A stretch of DNA of 13,239 bases from CAZVWV01 sp964631745 (GTDB taxonomy: Bacteria; Bdellovibrionota_C; UBA2361; JBGSMV01), in assembly GCA_964631745.1 (NCBI GenBank), contig CAZVWV010000115.1, forward strand, positions 1-13,239. The letters are read 5' to 3'. The position numbers and the translations under genes are program-made. The notes under the pieces were generated by a model. It was not told where the DNA came from and ran no database searches. It was given only the letters and a program-made list of their open reading frames with translations. This document shows positions 1 through 5,716 of the stretch, piece by piece (within the stretch, counting starts at the first letter, position 1; each line of letters starts with the position of its first letter).

Positions 1-281
1 CCGAACGCCTTGCCTCGGCTGAGGTGGTTCTGTATCTCTTTGAGATTGATAATAGAGGGATTTATAGAGACTACGGGTACTCCTCCCTCTTTACTTTCTG
101 CACTGCGGCGCTTGGATACTCTGAAGGTTAGGCCTGGCGAAGGGTGGCGGCGGCTAGGTGCTTAAAGGAGCACCCTGAAGTATATGAGAAGCTAAGGTCT
201 GGAGCGCTCACCCTTTGCGCCGTGGCAGAGCTCTCTAAGGTTATGACTCCTATAAACAAGGCAGAGCTGTTTGAAGCCATG
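1..281 (+). pseudogene. HNH endonuclease (DUF222-like) N-terminal remnant
   Basis: The frame starting at base 3 reads like the N-terminal helical domain of the HNH/DUF222-type endonucleases that are numerous in delta-proteobacterial genomes. It has a (L)EIDNRGIYRDYGYSSLFTFC segment, then LGYSEG, AWRRVAAAR, a HPEVYEKLRSGALTL segment and a TPINKAELFEA helix. An in-frame TAG at 129-131 interrupts it right after LGYSEG, where the family continues without a break. The family resemblance ends at about 281 and the catalytic HNH motif is absent. The window edge cuts the 5' end, so the true start is unknown. From about 275-285 onward the same DNA codes on the other strand for a GNAT remnant. This is a dead fragment. 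The family assignment rests on remembered sequence patterns, not on a search. Confidence 0.7.
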
Positions 282-286
282 GGCTT
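274..286. other. rearrangement junction between HNH and GNAT remnants
   Basis: Sense-strand HNH-like coding stops and antisense GNAT-like coding begins within about ten bases. The join falls on a small inverted repeat, AAGCC-ATG-GGCTT (274-286), that contains GCCATGGC. This is a visible recombination scar joining two unrelated, oppositely oriented genes. The exact breakpoint cannot be fixed without homologues. Confidence 0.5.
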
Positions 287-581
287 TGGCCAAAGGCAAC
301 AACAACTTACACGCGCGCGCAGCCAAGTTATGGCCCCGAAAAATTGGCTCAACATTGTAGGCGAGATGCCCGCCATACATTACGAGATCGTGGGTATCTA
401 CCACTCGAAGCTCCACATTGCCCATGGCTTCAGCAGTTACAGCGTGTTTCATCACAAAGCGATAAGCGGGAACGTAGTTCTTGGAAGGATCGCCGGGAAA
501 GCACTCATTCAGAGTTAGCTCCAGATCCCCCTCTATGAGTCGGCCGGGGTTTATGAAGCTGAAAATAGGTTGTGACTGCAT
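276..581 (-). pseudogene. GNAT-family acetyltransferase fragment, C-terminus lost
   Basis: Reading leftward from an ATG at 581, about 100 residues resemble a GNAT acetyltransferase group (COG3981-like). An N-terminal part has DPSKNYVPAYRFVM. A core follows with VELRVVDTHDLVMYGGHLAYNVEP, the acetyl-CoA loop-like FRGHNLAARACKLLLPLAKAHGF (residues about 81-103), and then the frame leaves the family. Relatives continue with an ITCNPDN-type segment and roughly 50 more residues. Here the frame instead runs antisense through the HNH remnant, so residues after about 103 are not GNAT sequence. The open frame stays open to about 192 by chance. No clear Shine-Dalgarno precedes the ATG. It is probably non-functional. 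Confidence 0.6.
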
Positions 582-640
582 CTAGTTATGGCTACTGGCT
601 GATCAAAAGGTTAAGCCGACAGGTGTGGATAGGTGAGCGC

Positions 641-1345
641 TCATACTTTTCTAAGAACAACTCCTTCGCTTTCCCCCTGAACAATCTTGTAGTCACTTTT
701 ATAAACTTCAATCTGAACGGCGCTACTCTCAAGCTCTTTACTTAGTCGATCAAGGTGAGGATAGCGAGCCGAGTCGAGGCCGTAAAGAGGGAAGATCCTC
801 AGCTCGTGCTTTGTGACTCTTAAGAGTTCCCGGAGGCAATCTAGATGAAATTCATAAGGTAGACGGTCGGCATATGTAAATAAGAAATGCCCCGACAGAA
901 CGAGATCGAATTCGGAATCGCCAAAAGGTAAATGTGGAAGGGCAGCCGCCTGGTAGCGTCCGGACTCTAGTCCTTGCGCAAAATCAGCGCAAAAAAGATC
1001 TATGCTTTGATGGCGCACCGCAAACATCTCTTCAAATGACTTAAAATATGACCAAACGTACTGGTCCGCTGCCTGATGGGCTTTTAGTCGATGATGCTCA
1101 ATGTCACTGAGCGCCGTTTGTCGCAGGCGCTCGAGCGGTTCCGAAAATATCGAGTCAACCGCAACCACCGCAAGTCCTCGTTCCTTAGCCTCCGCTGCAA
1201 ATGACGAGGGGCCCGCCGGACAATCTAAAATCCGCCTCCCTTTCAGTGAGGCTTCGTCCAAATTGAAAAATTGCAGATACTCATTGTAAGAGCGACCGTA
1301 AAATATGATTCGGTCGAGGTTGATTTTGGGGGGAGGGTATAGCAT
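641..1345 (-). CDS. class I SAM-dependent methyltransferase
   Basis: This is a cytosolic methyltransferase with an unknown substrate. Counting from the TTG at 1354, motif I is ILDCPAGPSSF at residues 42-52, the SAM-binding glycine-containing loop. The acidic end of beta-2 is AVVAVDSIF (Asp67). The motif II/post-II region LPFGDSEFDLVLSGHFLF (about 142-159) is typical of Methyltransf_11-like proteins. LRELLRVTKHELRIFPL follows. At about 234 residues it is a complete single-domain enzyme. ATG at 1345 is preferred. A TTG at 1354 would add three residues, and the GGAAG sits only two bases from the ATG, so the start is uncertain. The stop lies inside the palindrome TGAGCGCTCA (633-642). It stands alone beside decayed genes on the left and a long non-coding region on the right, so context does not suggest a target. 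Confidence 0.85.
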   Translation of the reverse strand: MLYPPPKINLDRIIFYGRSYNEYLQFFNLDEASLKGRRILDCPAGPSSFAAEAKERGLAVVAVDSIFSEPLERLRQTALSDIEHHRLKAHQAADQYVWSYFKSFEEMFAVRHQSIDLFCADFAQGLESGRYQAAALPHLPFGDSEFDLVLSGHFLFTYADRLPYEFHLDCLRELLRVTKHELRIFPLYGLDSARYPHLDRLSKELESSAVQIEVYKSDYKIVQGESEGVVLRKV

Positions 1346-1562
1346 GGCTTCCAATCAATAACACTTTCTTTATTAAGCTCAACGAATAATAAATTACCTT
1401 AAGATAGATCCGCCCCTTGCGGAACTTATGAGCCTCACGGGATCAAAATCAAACGGAAACAGTTCGCCCGACGGTGAACTTACTATATGCGATCTCCTCA
1501 GCCAGATCGAGGCGTCGGATGTCGGATAGAAGTTGAATTAGCCTGCGCTGCATTCTATTTGG

Positions 1563-1601
1563 AGCGCCGACGACCTCGTCGGCCGGTGCCACGGGGTGGC
1601 A
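1563..1601. repeat. paired-hairpin element, partial match at 13189
   Basis: Two adjacent hairpins, 1566-1583 and 1587-1601, are separated by three bases, in the style of REP-like palindromic units. The segment 1563-1574 (AGCGCCGACGAC) recurs exactly at 13189-13200. In both places it is followed by TCGTC and then TGCCAC, and a further small hairpin comes after. Both copies are non-coding. The match is short, so shared ancestry is only suggested. Confidence 0.35.
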
Positions 1602-1685
1602 GGAAATGTTTGGCCGCTAGGCAGCAGAAATCGGGAAACGATGCCTGGTTTTGCCCATAGAGTAGCGCCCTTATCCAAAAACCCT

Positions 1686-1714
1686 TTGCAATACACTGCA
1701 ATACGCTGTATTAT
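1686..1714 (+). promoter_or_regulatory. sigma70-type promoter of the toxin-antitoxin operon
   Basis: A TTGCAA -35 (1686-1691) and a TATTAT -10 (1709-1714) are separated by exactly 17 bases. Only six bases lie between the -10 and the antitoxin ATG at 1721, so transcription should start at or next to the start codon, giving a leaderless or nearly leaderless mRNA. There is no room for a Shine-Dalgarno sequence. Confidence 0.65.
1689..1712 (+). promoter_or_regulatory. probable RHH antitoxin operator
   Basis: CAATACRCTG occurs twice in perfect tandem with a 10-base period (1689-1698 and 1699-1708). It overlaps an inverted repeat AATAC-GCT-GTATT (1700-1712). The motif fills the -35 to -10 spacer. 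Ribbon-helix-helix antitoxins typically bind such short repeats, one helical turn apart, to repress their own operon. Assigning the repressor is inference from position. Confidence 0.6.
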
Positions 1715-1720
1715 ATAAAA

Positions 1721-1957
1721 ATGGAAAAAGAAACTATCAGCTTCAGATTAGACCCCGAAAAGAAATACGCGCTTGATGCTATAGCTGAAGCTACCGAGAG
1801 AGATAGAAGTTTCGTAATTAACGAAGCGATAGCTTCTTACTTGGAGCTTCACCGCATTGAAAAGCGGGAGATAGAAAGAAGGCTAAAACTGGCTCGAGCT
1901 GGTGATGTAGCCTCTGAGGCAGAGGTCAGCGCAGCCTTTGCCAAATGGAAGAGATGA
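1721..1957 (+). CDS. CopG/RHH-family antitoxin
   Basis: This 78-residue ribbon-helix-helix protein is probably the antitoxin and autorepressor of the following toxin. The N-terminal strand ETISFRLDPEKKYALDAIAEATERDRSFVINEAIASYLE (residues 4-42) fits the RHH_1 DNA-binding fold: a short beta strand, then two helices with the conserved RS-F---AI-SYLE pattern. The C-terminal half (about 43-78) is a charged helix, the usual toxin-binding part. The gene starts six bases after a -10 box and lacks a Shine-Dalgarno. Its stop overlaps the toxin start in an ATGA. Such proteins normally repress their own promoter, consistent with the tandem repeats in the promoter spacer. Confidence 0.85.
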   Translation: MEKETISFRLDPEKKYALDAIAEATERDRSFVINEAIASYLELHRIEKREIERRLKLARAGDVASEAEVSAAFAKWKR

Positions 1958-2250
1958 AAATTCTCTGGTCGCGGGACGCGCTTCGAGATTTGGAGGAAGC
2001 GCGGGAGTTTATCACCAAAGAGAATGCCAAAGCCGCCAAGGGGATGATCGAGCGCATTCAAACTCTCCTTGAAAGCCTTTCGGTTCACTCAAAGCTGGGC
2101 CGGGTGGGACGAGTCAAAGGCACTCGTGAACTCGTTGTAATTGGCACGCCATTTATTCTGCCTTACGTAATCGACAAGCAACGCATAATTATCCTGGGAG
2201 TTCGCCATGCCGCAAGGCGCTGGCCCAAAAGCTTCGATACGAGCCGATAG
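1954..2250 (+). CDS. RelE/ParE-family toxin
   Basis: This is a 98-residue toxin of the RelE/ParE superfamily, paired with the upstream RHH antitoxin. It begins MKILWSRDALRDLEEAREFI, the usual first strand plus helix. The C-terminal half carries RELVVIGTPFILPYVID and the closing strand with RHAARRWP, both family hallmarks. RHH partners and this C-terminus favour the ParE-like branch (gyrase poisoning) or a RelE-like ribonuclease. The sequence alone does not decide. ATG at 1954 is chosen because it overlaps the antitoxin TGA by four bases and matches the family N-terminus. An in-frame ATG at 1945 would add three residues. GGAAGAG (1947-1953) abuts the start, so translation is probably coupled to the antitoxin. 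Confidence 0.85.
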   Translation: MKILWSRDALRDLEEAREFITKENAKAAKGMIERIQTLLESLSVHSKLGRVGRVKGTRELVVIGTPFILPYVIDKQRIIILGVRHAARRWPKSFDTSR

Positions 2251-2297
2251 CCGCGCTCGTTAATCTTATTGGTAATCCTATTGCAATCCCATTGGCC

Positions 2298-3311
2298 TTA
2301 CTTAAACAACGCCGCCGCCAACGAGATACATCTTTGTAGTTCAGGGAGATCTAACGATGCCAATTTCGCGATCTCTCTATCAAGCGAGGCAACTGCATAC
2401 GGTATGGACATGAGAAAATAATCTTTGCCGTGGCCAAATCCGGCGCGACCGTATGCCCCTAATGCTTGCGCTAGGCGTAGGACCACAAAGCACGGAAAGA
2501 GTTTTAGGAAATTGTTCCTATCAAAAGCACTGGATTTGGTTAACTCGCCTAAATAATACTCTAAGAGGGATGCGCGCATCTCTTCGGGTAAATTAGCCTT
2601 GGACTGATACAGCAACGAGGCCACGTCGTATTGGGCCGGTCCGATGCGTCCGGATTGATAATCTATGTAGAAGAGTTTTTCATCTTTTACTAAGATATTT
2701 CTGGCTTGGAAATCCCGATATAAAAAATATCCTGATTGGGCTTGGGTTAAGGCAGCTAATAGAGTTTCAAAATCGGCCGAGAGGGCCTGCTCTTGCATGG
2801 CCACGCCGCTTGGCTTTAGGAACTGATCGCGAAAAAGCGCCAGGTCGGCGCGCATGGCTTCGGCATCAAAATCCTTTCCTTGATAACATAACAAAAGGTC
2901 TAGACCCGTTCCGGCGCGAGTTTGGAATTGTATGAGATCGTCTAGGGCCTTGCGGTAATATATCTGCGATTGTTCCGGAAAGTCTGATGAGTCTTTTCGT
3001 TCTTTCTCAAGAAGATCTAGGAGGCAAATGTCGCCCAAGTCTTCAGTCAAATAGGCCGATTCATCAGCGCTCACGATCAGGATCTCCGGTACCGCCAAAC
3101 TCAAAGCGCGGAAATGCTTGCCAAAGCCTACAAAGGCCCGGTTCTCCATTAGGTTATGATTAATTACCCCAACAACGGTGCGCTTGGCCTGGGCTAATCG
3201 AAAAGTCTTTCTGGCGGATGCTTGTTCTTTGAGTGGGGTGATAGAGCTAGGCTCGACGCCAAATAATTGCGAATGCAAGTTAGAGAGTTGTGCCTGTTCG
3301 TTAGCATCCAT
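2298..3311 (-). CDS. COG3178-type phosphotransferase (AmgK-like sugar kinase)
   Basis: This 337-residue kinase has the aminoglycoside phosphotransferase fold, in the COG3178 group that includes the cell-wall sugar kinase AmgK (N-acetylmuramate/N-acetylglucosamine 1-kinase). The catalytic loop is YFLYRDFQARNILV (residues about 195-208), with Asp200 as base and Asn205 for metal. The DFG-equivalent is YIDYQSGR (Asp217). A PAQYDVASLLYQSKANLPEEMR segment follows, very typical of this group. The protein has the usual length and looks intact. In relatives a nucleotidyltransferase (MurU-like) gene often lies next to it, but none is present here, so muropeptide recycling is only a suggestion. The ATG at 3311 follows TAGTAT by ten bases and has no strong Shine-Dalgarno. 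It converges on the toxin gene and is divergent from the bTHX gene. Confidence 0.8.
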   Translation of the reverse strand: MDANEQAQLSNLHSQLFGVEPSSITPLKEQASARKTFRLAQAKRTVVGVINHNLMENRAFVGFGKHFRALSLAVPEILIVSADESAYLTEDLGDICLLDLLEKERKDSSDFPEQSQIYYRKALDDLIQFQTRAGTGLDLLLCYQGKDFDAEAMRADLALFRDQFLKPSGVAMQEQALSADFETLLAALTQAQSGYFLYRDFQARNILVKDEKLFYIDYQSGRIGPAQYDVASLLYQSKANLPEEMRASLLEYYLGELTKSSAFDRNNFLKLFPCFVVLRLAQALGAYGRAGFGHGKDYFLMSIPYAVASLDREIAKLASLDLPELQRCISLAAALFK

Positions 3312-3321
3312 CTGTGCCTGT

Positions 3322-3327
3322 ATACTA
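3322..3327 (-). promoter_or_regulatory. candidate -10 box for the kinase gene
   Basis: TAGTAT on the minus strand lies ten bases before the ATG at 3311. No good -35 is found 16-19 bases upstream, so this is a weak call. If real, the 5' leader would be only a few bases long. Confidence 0.3.
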
Positions 3328-3367
3328 CAGTAAAGTTAGCGGGGCTGCATAGCCTTGGAAGCCGCCC

Positions 3368-3396
3368 TTGTCAATCTAAGCCAGGCCGCATAGTAT
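3368..3396 (+). promoter_or_regulatory. promoter for the bTHX gene
   Basis: A TTGTCA -35 (3368-3373) and a TAGTAT -10 (3391-3396) have a 17-base spacer. The predicted start near 3403 leaves a leader of about 28 bases with GGAG (3417-3420) before the ATG at 3431. Confidence 0.55.
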
Positions 3397-3430
3397 TCAG
3401 CTGCAACTTTTATTTTGGAGTAAATTAATC

Positions 3431-3562
3431 ATGGGAAAAGGCGATAAACGGACTAGAAAAGGAAAGATCTTTGTGGCGAGTTTTGGCAACAGTCGACCAA
3501 ATCCAGCAAAAGTGCGCGCCAAGAAGGTCGCAAAAGCAAAAGGAAAGTCTAAGAAAAAATAA
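3431..3562 (+). CDS. 30S ribosomal protein bTHX
   Basis: This 43-codon gene encodes a small basic protein that begins MGKGDKRTRKGKIFVASFGNSRP, matching the bTHX (Thx) family. In Thermus, Thx is a short peptide that sits in a pocket at the top of the 30S head and stabilises RNA contacts. The signature MGKGDKRTRKGKI is complete. Compared with the roughly 26-residue Thermus protein it has an added lysine- and alanine-rich tail (residues about 24-43). GGAG at 3417-3420, ten bases upstream, serves as Shine-Dalgarno, and a 17-spaced promoter precedes it. The SDR gene starts 18 bases after its stop and may be cotranscribed. The gene is easily missed because of its size. Confidence 0.85.
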   Translation: MGKGDKRTRKGKIFVASFGNSRPNPAKVRAKKVAKAKGKSKKK

Positions 3563-3580
3563 TGCTGCCTCGTCGGCTAC

Positions 3581-4351
3581 ATGAACCAACATATATTAAT
3601 TACCGGCGCGAGCCGCGGTATCGGGCGCGAGATCGCCAAGGCTTTGGCCCACCCCGAGGCTTGCGTTAGTTTAATCGCGCGTGATGTGACTCGTCTTGAA
3701 GATGTGCGCGCCGAGTTGGGCTGCAAAAATATTGGGATTCATGCGGTCGATATCTCTAAGGTAGCCGAGGTCATTAGCGCCTGTGATAGCGCTACCGATA
3801 ATTTTGGCCCGGTGACTTTGCTTGTTAATAACGCCGGCGCCGCAGAGACCGCCCCGATTAACAGAACCGATGCGGCTATGCTGCGGCGTATGATGGACGT
3901 GAACTTTTACGGCGCTTTTAGCTTTATTGAGCAGCTTCTTCCTGGAATGTTTAAAAGCGGACTGGGTAAAATCATCAATATCGGATCTACGGCGGCGCTT
4001 GAAGGATACGCCTATGTGTCGGCCTACTGTGCCGCCAAGCATGCGCTGCTGGGCTTTACTCGCGCTCTGGCTAAAGAAGTTATAGGGAAGGGCATCGCGG
4101 TAGCAGCCGTTTGCCCGGGCTTTACCGATACAGATTTTCTGCGCGGTTCAATTGCGTATATATCTTCCAAGACCGGCCGAGCACAGGATGAAATTCGAGA
4201 TCATTTTTTAGCAACCGCCTCACAGGATCGCTTTCTTCAGCCTCAGGAGATCGCAGCGGTGGTTAAGGACTTGTGTGATGAGCCGGCCGAAACATTAAAC
4301 GGTAAAGTATTACGTGTTGAGTCCTCCCAGGGAGTCAGGCTACTATCTTAG
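3581..4351 (+). CDS. short-chain dehydrogenase/reductase (FabG-like)
   Basis: This 256-residue classical SDR uses NAD(P)H to reduce a ketone or oxidise an alcohol. Its substrate is unknown. The cofactor loop TGASRGIG is at residues 8-15, NNAG at 83-86, Asn108 in VNFYG, and the catalytic Ser136, Tyr149 and Lys153 sit in GSTAALEGYAYVSAYCAAK. CPGFTDTDF follows (178-186). Arg34 in the IARD segment after beta-2 would favour NADP(H), which is inference. All catalytic residues are present. No clear Shine-Dalgarno precedes the ATG, which is 18 bases after the bTHX stop, so it may depend on read-through from that gene. Acyl-ACP or acyl-CoA derivatives are plausible substrates given the enoyl-CoA hydratase and thioesterase elsewhere in the window, but those are not adjacent. 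Confidence 0.85.
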   Translation: MNQHILITGASRGIGREIAKALAHPEACVSLIARDVTRLEDVRAELGCKNIGIHAVDISKVAEVISACDSATDNFGPVTLLVNNAGAAETAPINRTDAAMLRRMMDVNFYGAFSFIEQLLPGMFKSGLGKIINIGSTAALEGYAYVSAYCAAKHALLGFTRALAKEVIGKGIAVAAVCPGFTDTDFLRGSIAYISSKTGRAQDEIRDHFLATASQDRFLQPQEIAAVVKDLCDEPAETLNGKVLRVESSQGVRLLS

Positions 4352-4451
4352 TGCGCTTTCTAGGTTTAATGAAGCCGGACTTTATCACCCCCTGAACGGT
4401 TACCTAACTGGTATCTGGGCCAACTGGTAACTAGAACTGTTGGCTACTTAC

Positions 4452-5628
4452 ATGCCCGATCAAATCGCACAGAAAACATTTCGCTTGGAGCTGAGCCGCG
4501 CGTTGGCCACTGGCGTAATTGAGACCGCTATTTCCACATTCTTAATGCTAATCGCCGTGCGTTGTTTTGACGCGGGAGCGCTGCTGAAAGGGATTCTGGC
4601 GAGCAGTGCTAATACTGGCTACTTGCTGGGCCCCTTGGTGGTTTACTTGGTAGGAGTGTTGCGATGCAGAGCTTCAGTGGCTGCCGCCTGGCTGCATTTT
4701 TGTGGCGGGCTGGCTTTTTTTGCCACGGCCTTCCTTTCAAATAAGATTCTCTTTACGGGCTTTGCGGTGCTAGCCGTAAGCCTTTATAGCTGCATCATCC
4801 CTCTTACCACTCAGATTTATCAGGATAACTATCCGGGCACGCGGCGCGGAAAACTATTCTCCAGAGCTGTGGCCTTAAGAATTCTGAGTGGTGTGATTTT
4901 TGGCGTGGCGGTGGGAGCATTATTTAAAGATTCAATGCAGGGGTTTGAGTATTTACTGCTGACCTTCGCGGCTTGTCTTTTGTTTTCAGGATTGTGCCTG
5001 CTAAGGTGCCCATCAAATCCTTTGGCTCAGCATAATGTGGGAATATTTAAAGGCTTTAGACATCTGCGCACAGATCGCTTGTTCGCGCAGACTATAATGT
5101 GTTGGATGTTACTTGGATTTGGCAACTTACTGATGTGGCCGCTCAGAGTGGAGTATCTAGCCAATCCCGTTTACGGACTATCTCTTAATAACTGGGAGAT
5201 AGCGCTGCTTGTCACGGTCTATCCCAATATCGCGCGTCTTTTGTGGAAGACTGTTCGACCGGGTGAATTTTTTTAAGCTGCGCGTTCTTGTAAATATCAC
5301 CTTCATGGTGGGAATCGTTTCATTTTTCACAAGCTCAAGTTGGTTGGGGCTTATGACGGGCGCCATCGTTTATGGTTTTGCTGGCGCCGGCGGAGAGATC
5401 GCTTGGAGCCTGTGGGTAACCAAAATTGCGCCCCCAGAAAACGTCGCCGAGTACATGGCTGTGCATACTTTTATGACTGGAATTCGCGGGATCGTGGCCC
5501 CCATGGTCGCCTTTCAGTTGTTGCACTTTATCAGTATCGGACAGGTTGCAATAATTAGTCTTTTGCTCATGATTATCGCGAGTATGTTGCTGTTCCCGAA
5601 GGGGAATCGTGCGCTGAGAATTAGTTAA
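4452..5628 (+). pseudogene. MFS transporter split by a frameshift
   Basis: Two overlapping frames together make one Major Facilitator-type membrane protein of about 390 residues. The first, from ATG 4452 (or TTG 4440), carries hydrophobic segments and TQIYQDNYPGTRRGKLF, then LLGFGNLLMWPLRVEYLANPVYGL, and ends at a TAA at 5274-5276. The second frame takes over at about 5238-5247 with GRLFDRVNFFKLRVLVN, the normal continuation, and runs through EIAWSLWVTKIAPPENVAEYM and VHTFMTGIRGIVAPMVAF to 5628. The shift equals a gain of one or a loss of two bases (mod 3). Relatives, as remembered, have a few more residues between ARLL and WGRLFDR, so a small deletion is likely. The rest is undamaged, which suggests a recent lesion or a sequencing error. 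The substrate is unknown. No Shine-Dalgarno is visible at either start. Confidence 0.75.
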
Positions 5629-5641
5629 TTTGGATAGGATT

Positions 5642-5667
5642 GATTAAATCTTTGGCAAGATTTAATC
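5642..5667. promoter_or_regulatory. perfect 26-base dyad upstream of the threonine operon
   Basis: GATTAAATCTT (5642-5652), TGGC, then AAGATTTAATC (5657-5667) form a perfect 11-base-pair inverted repeat. It lies about 50 bases before the GTG of the threonine dehydrogenase gene. The stem is AT-rich and no U-run follows, so it looks more like a repressor/activator operator than an intrinsic terminator, though it could also weakly end the MFS transcript. A second small hairpin GTTTCA/TGAAAC (5673-5688) follows. Confidence 0.55.
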
Positions 5668-5716
5668 TGCACGTTTCATCTTTGAAACAGGTCAGAAAAC
5701 ATTTTTAAGGGGTCAT

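Larger units (their letters stand above)
1355..1720. other. 366-base non-coding region with hairpins
   Basis: No convincing gene was found here. Three perfect or near-perfect hairpins are visible. AGTTCGCC/GGTGAACT has loop CGAC and one G-U pair (1461-1480). GCCGACGA/TCGTCGGC is at 1566-1583. TGCCAC/GTGGCA with loop GGG is at 1587-1601. The stretch around 1560-1605 is GC-richer than its surroundings. The right end holds the toxin-antitoxin promoter and operator. A 34-codon open frame on the minus strand (1553 to 1449, ending in a TGA) has protein-like composition but no ribosome-binding site and no family I recognise. It could be a gene remnant. Confidence 0.5.

Noticed and set aside
633..642. 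Perfect palindrome TGAGCGCTCA
   Set aside because: It coincides with the methyltransferase stop codon and is short. It has no second copy or U-run, so no function is claimed.
1449..1553. 34-codon open frame on the minus strand, MQRRLIQLLSDIRRLDLAEE...
   Set aside because: The composition is protein-like, and the frame extends upstream without a stop to about 1617, but there is no ribosome-binding site and no family I can name. It may be a gene remnant, so it is mentioned only inside the intergenic entry.
2267..2290. Imperfect tandem ATTGGTAATCCT/ATTGCAATCCC between the toxin and kinase genes
   Set aside because: Two imperfect short units with no hairpin or U-run; too weak to call a repeat or terminator.
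4399..4431. AACTGGTA twice (4406-4413, 4422-4429) and GTTACC/GGTAAC arms upstream of the transporter
   Set aside because: The repeats are short and lie before a broken gene. They could be an operator but nothing else supports it.
5209..5628. Second half of the MFS transporter as an independent gene
   Set aside because: It lacks a ribosome-binding site and its first residues match no family. GRLFDRVNFF onward continues the upstream transporter.
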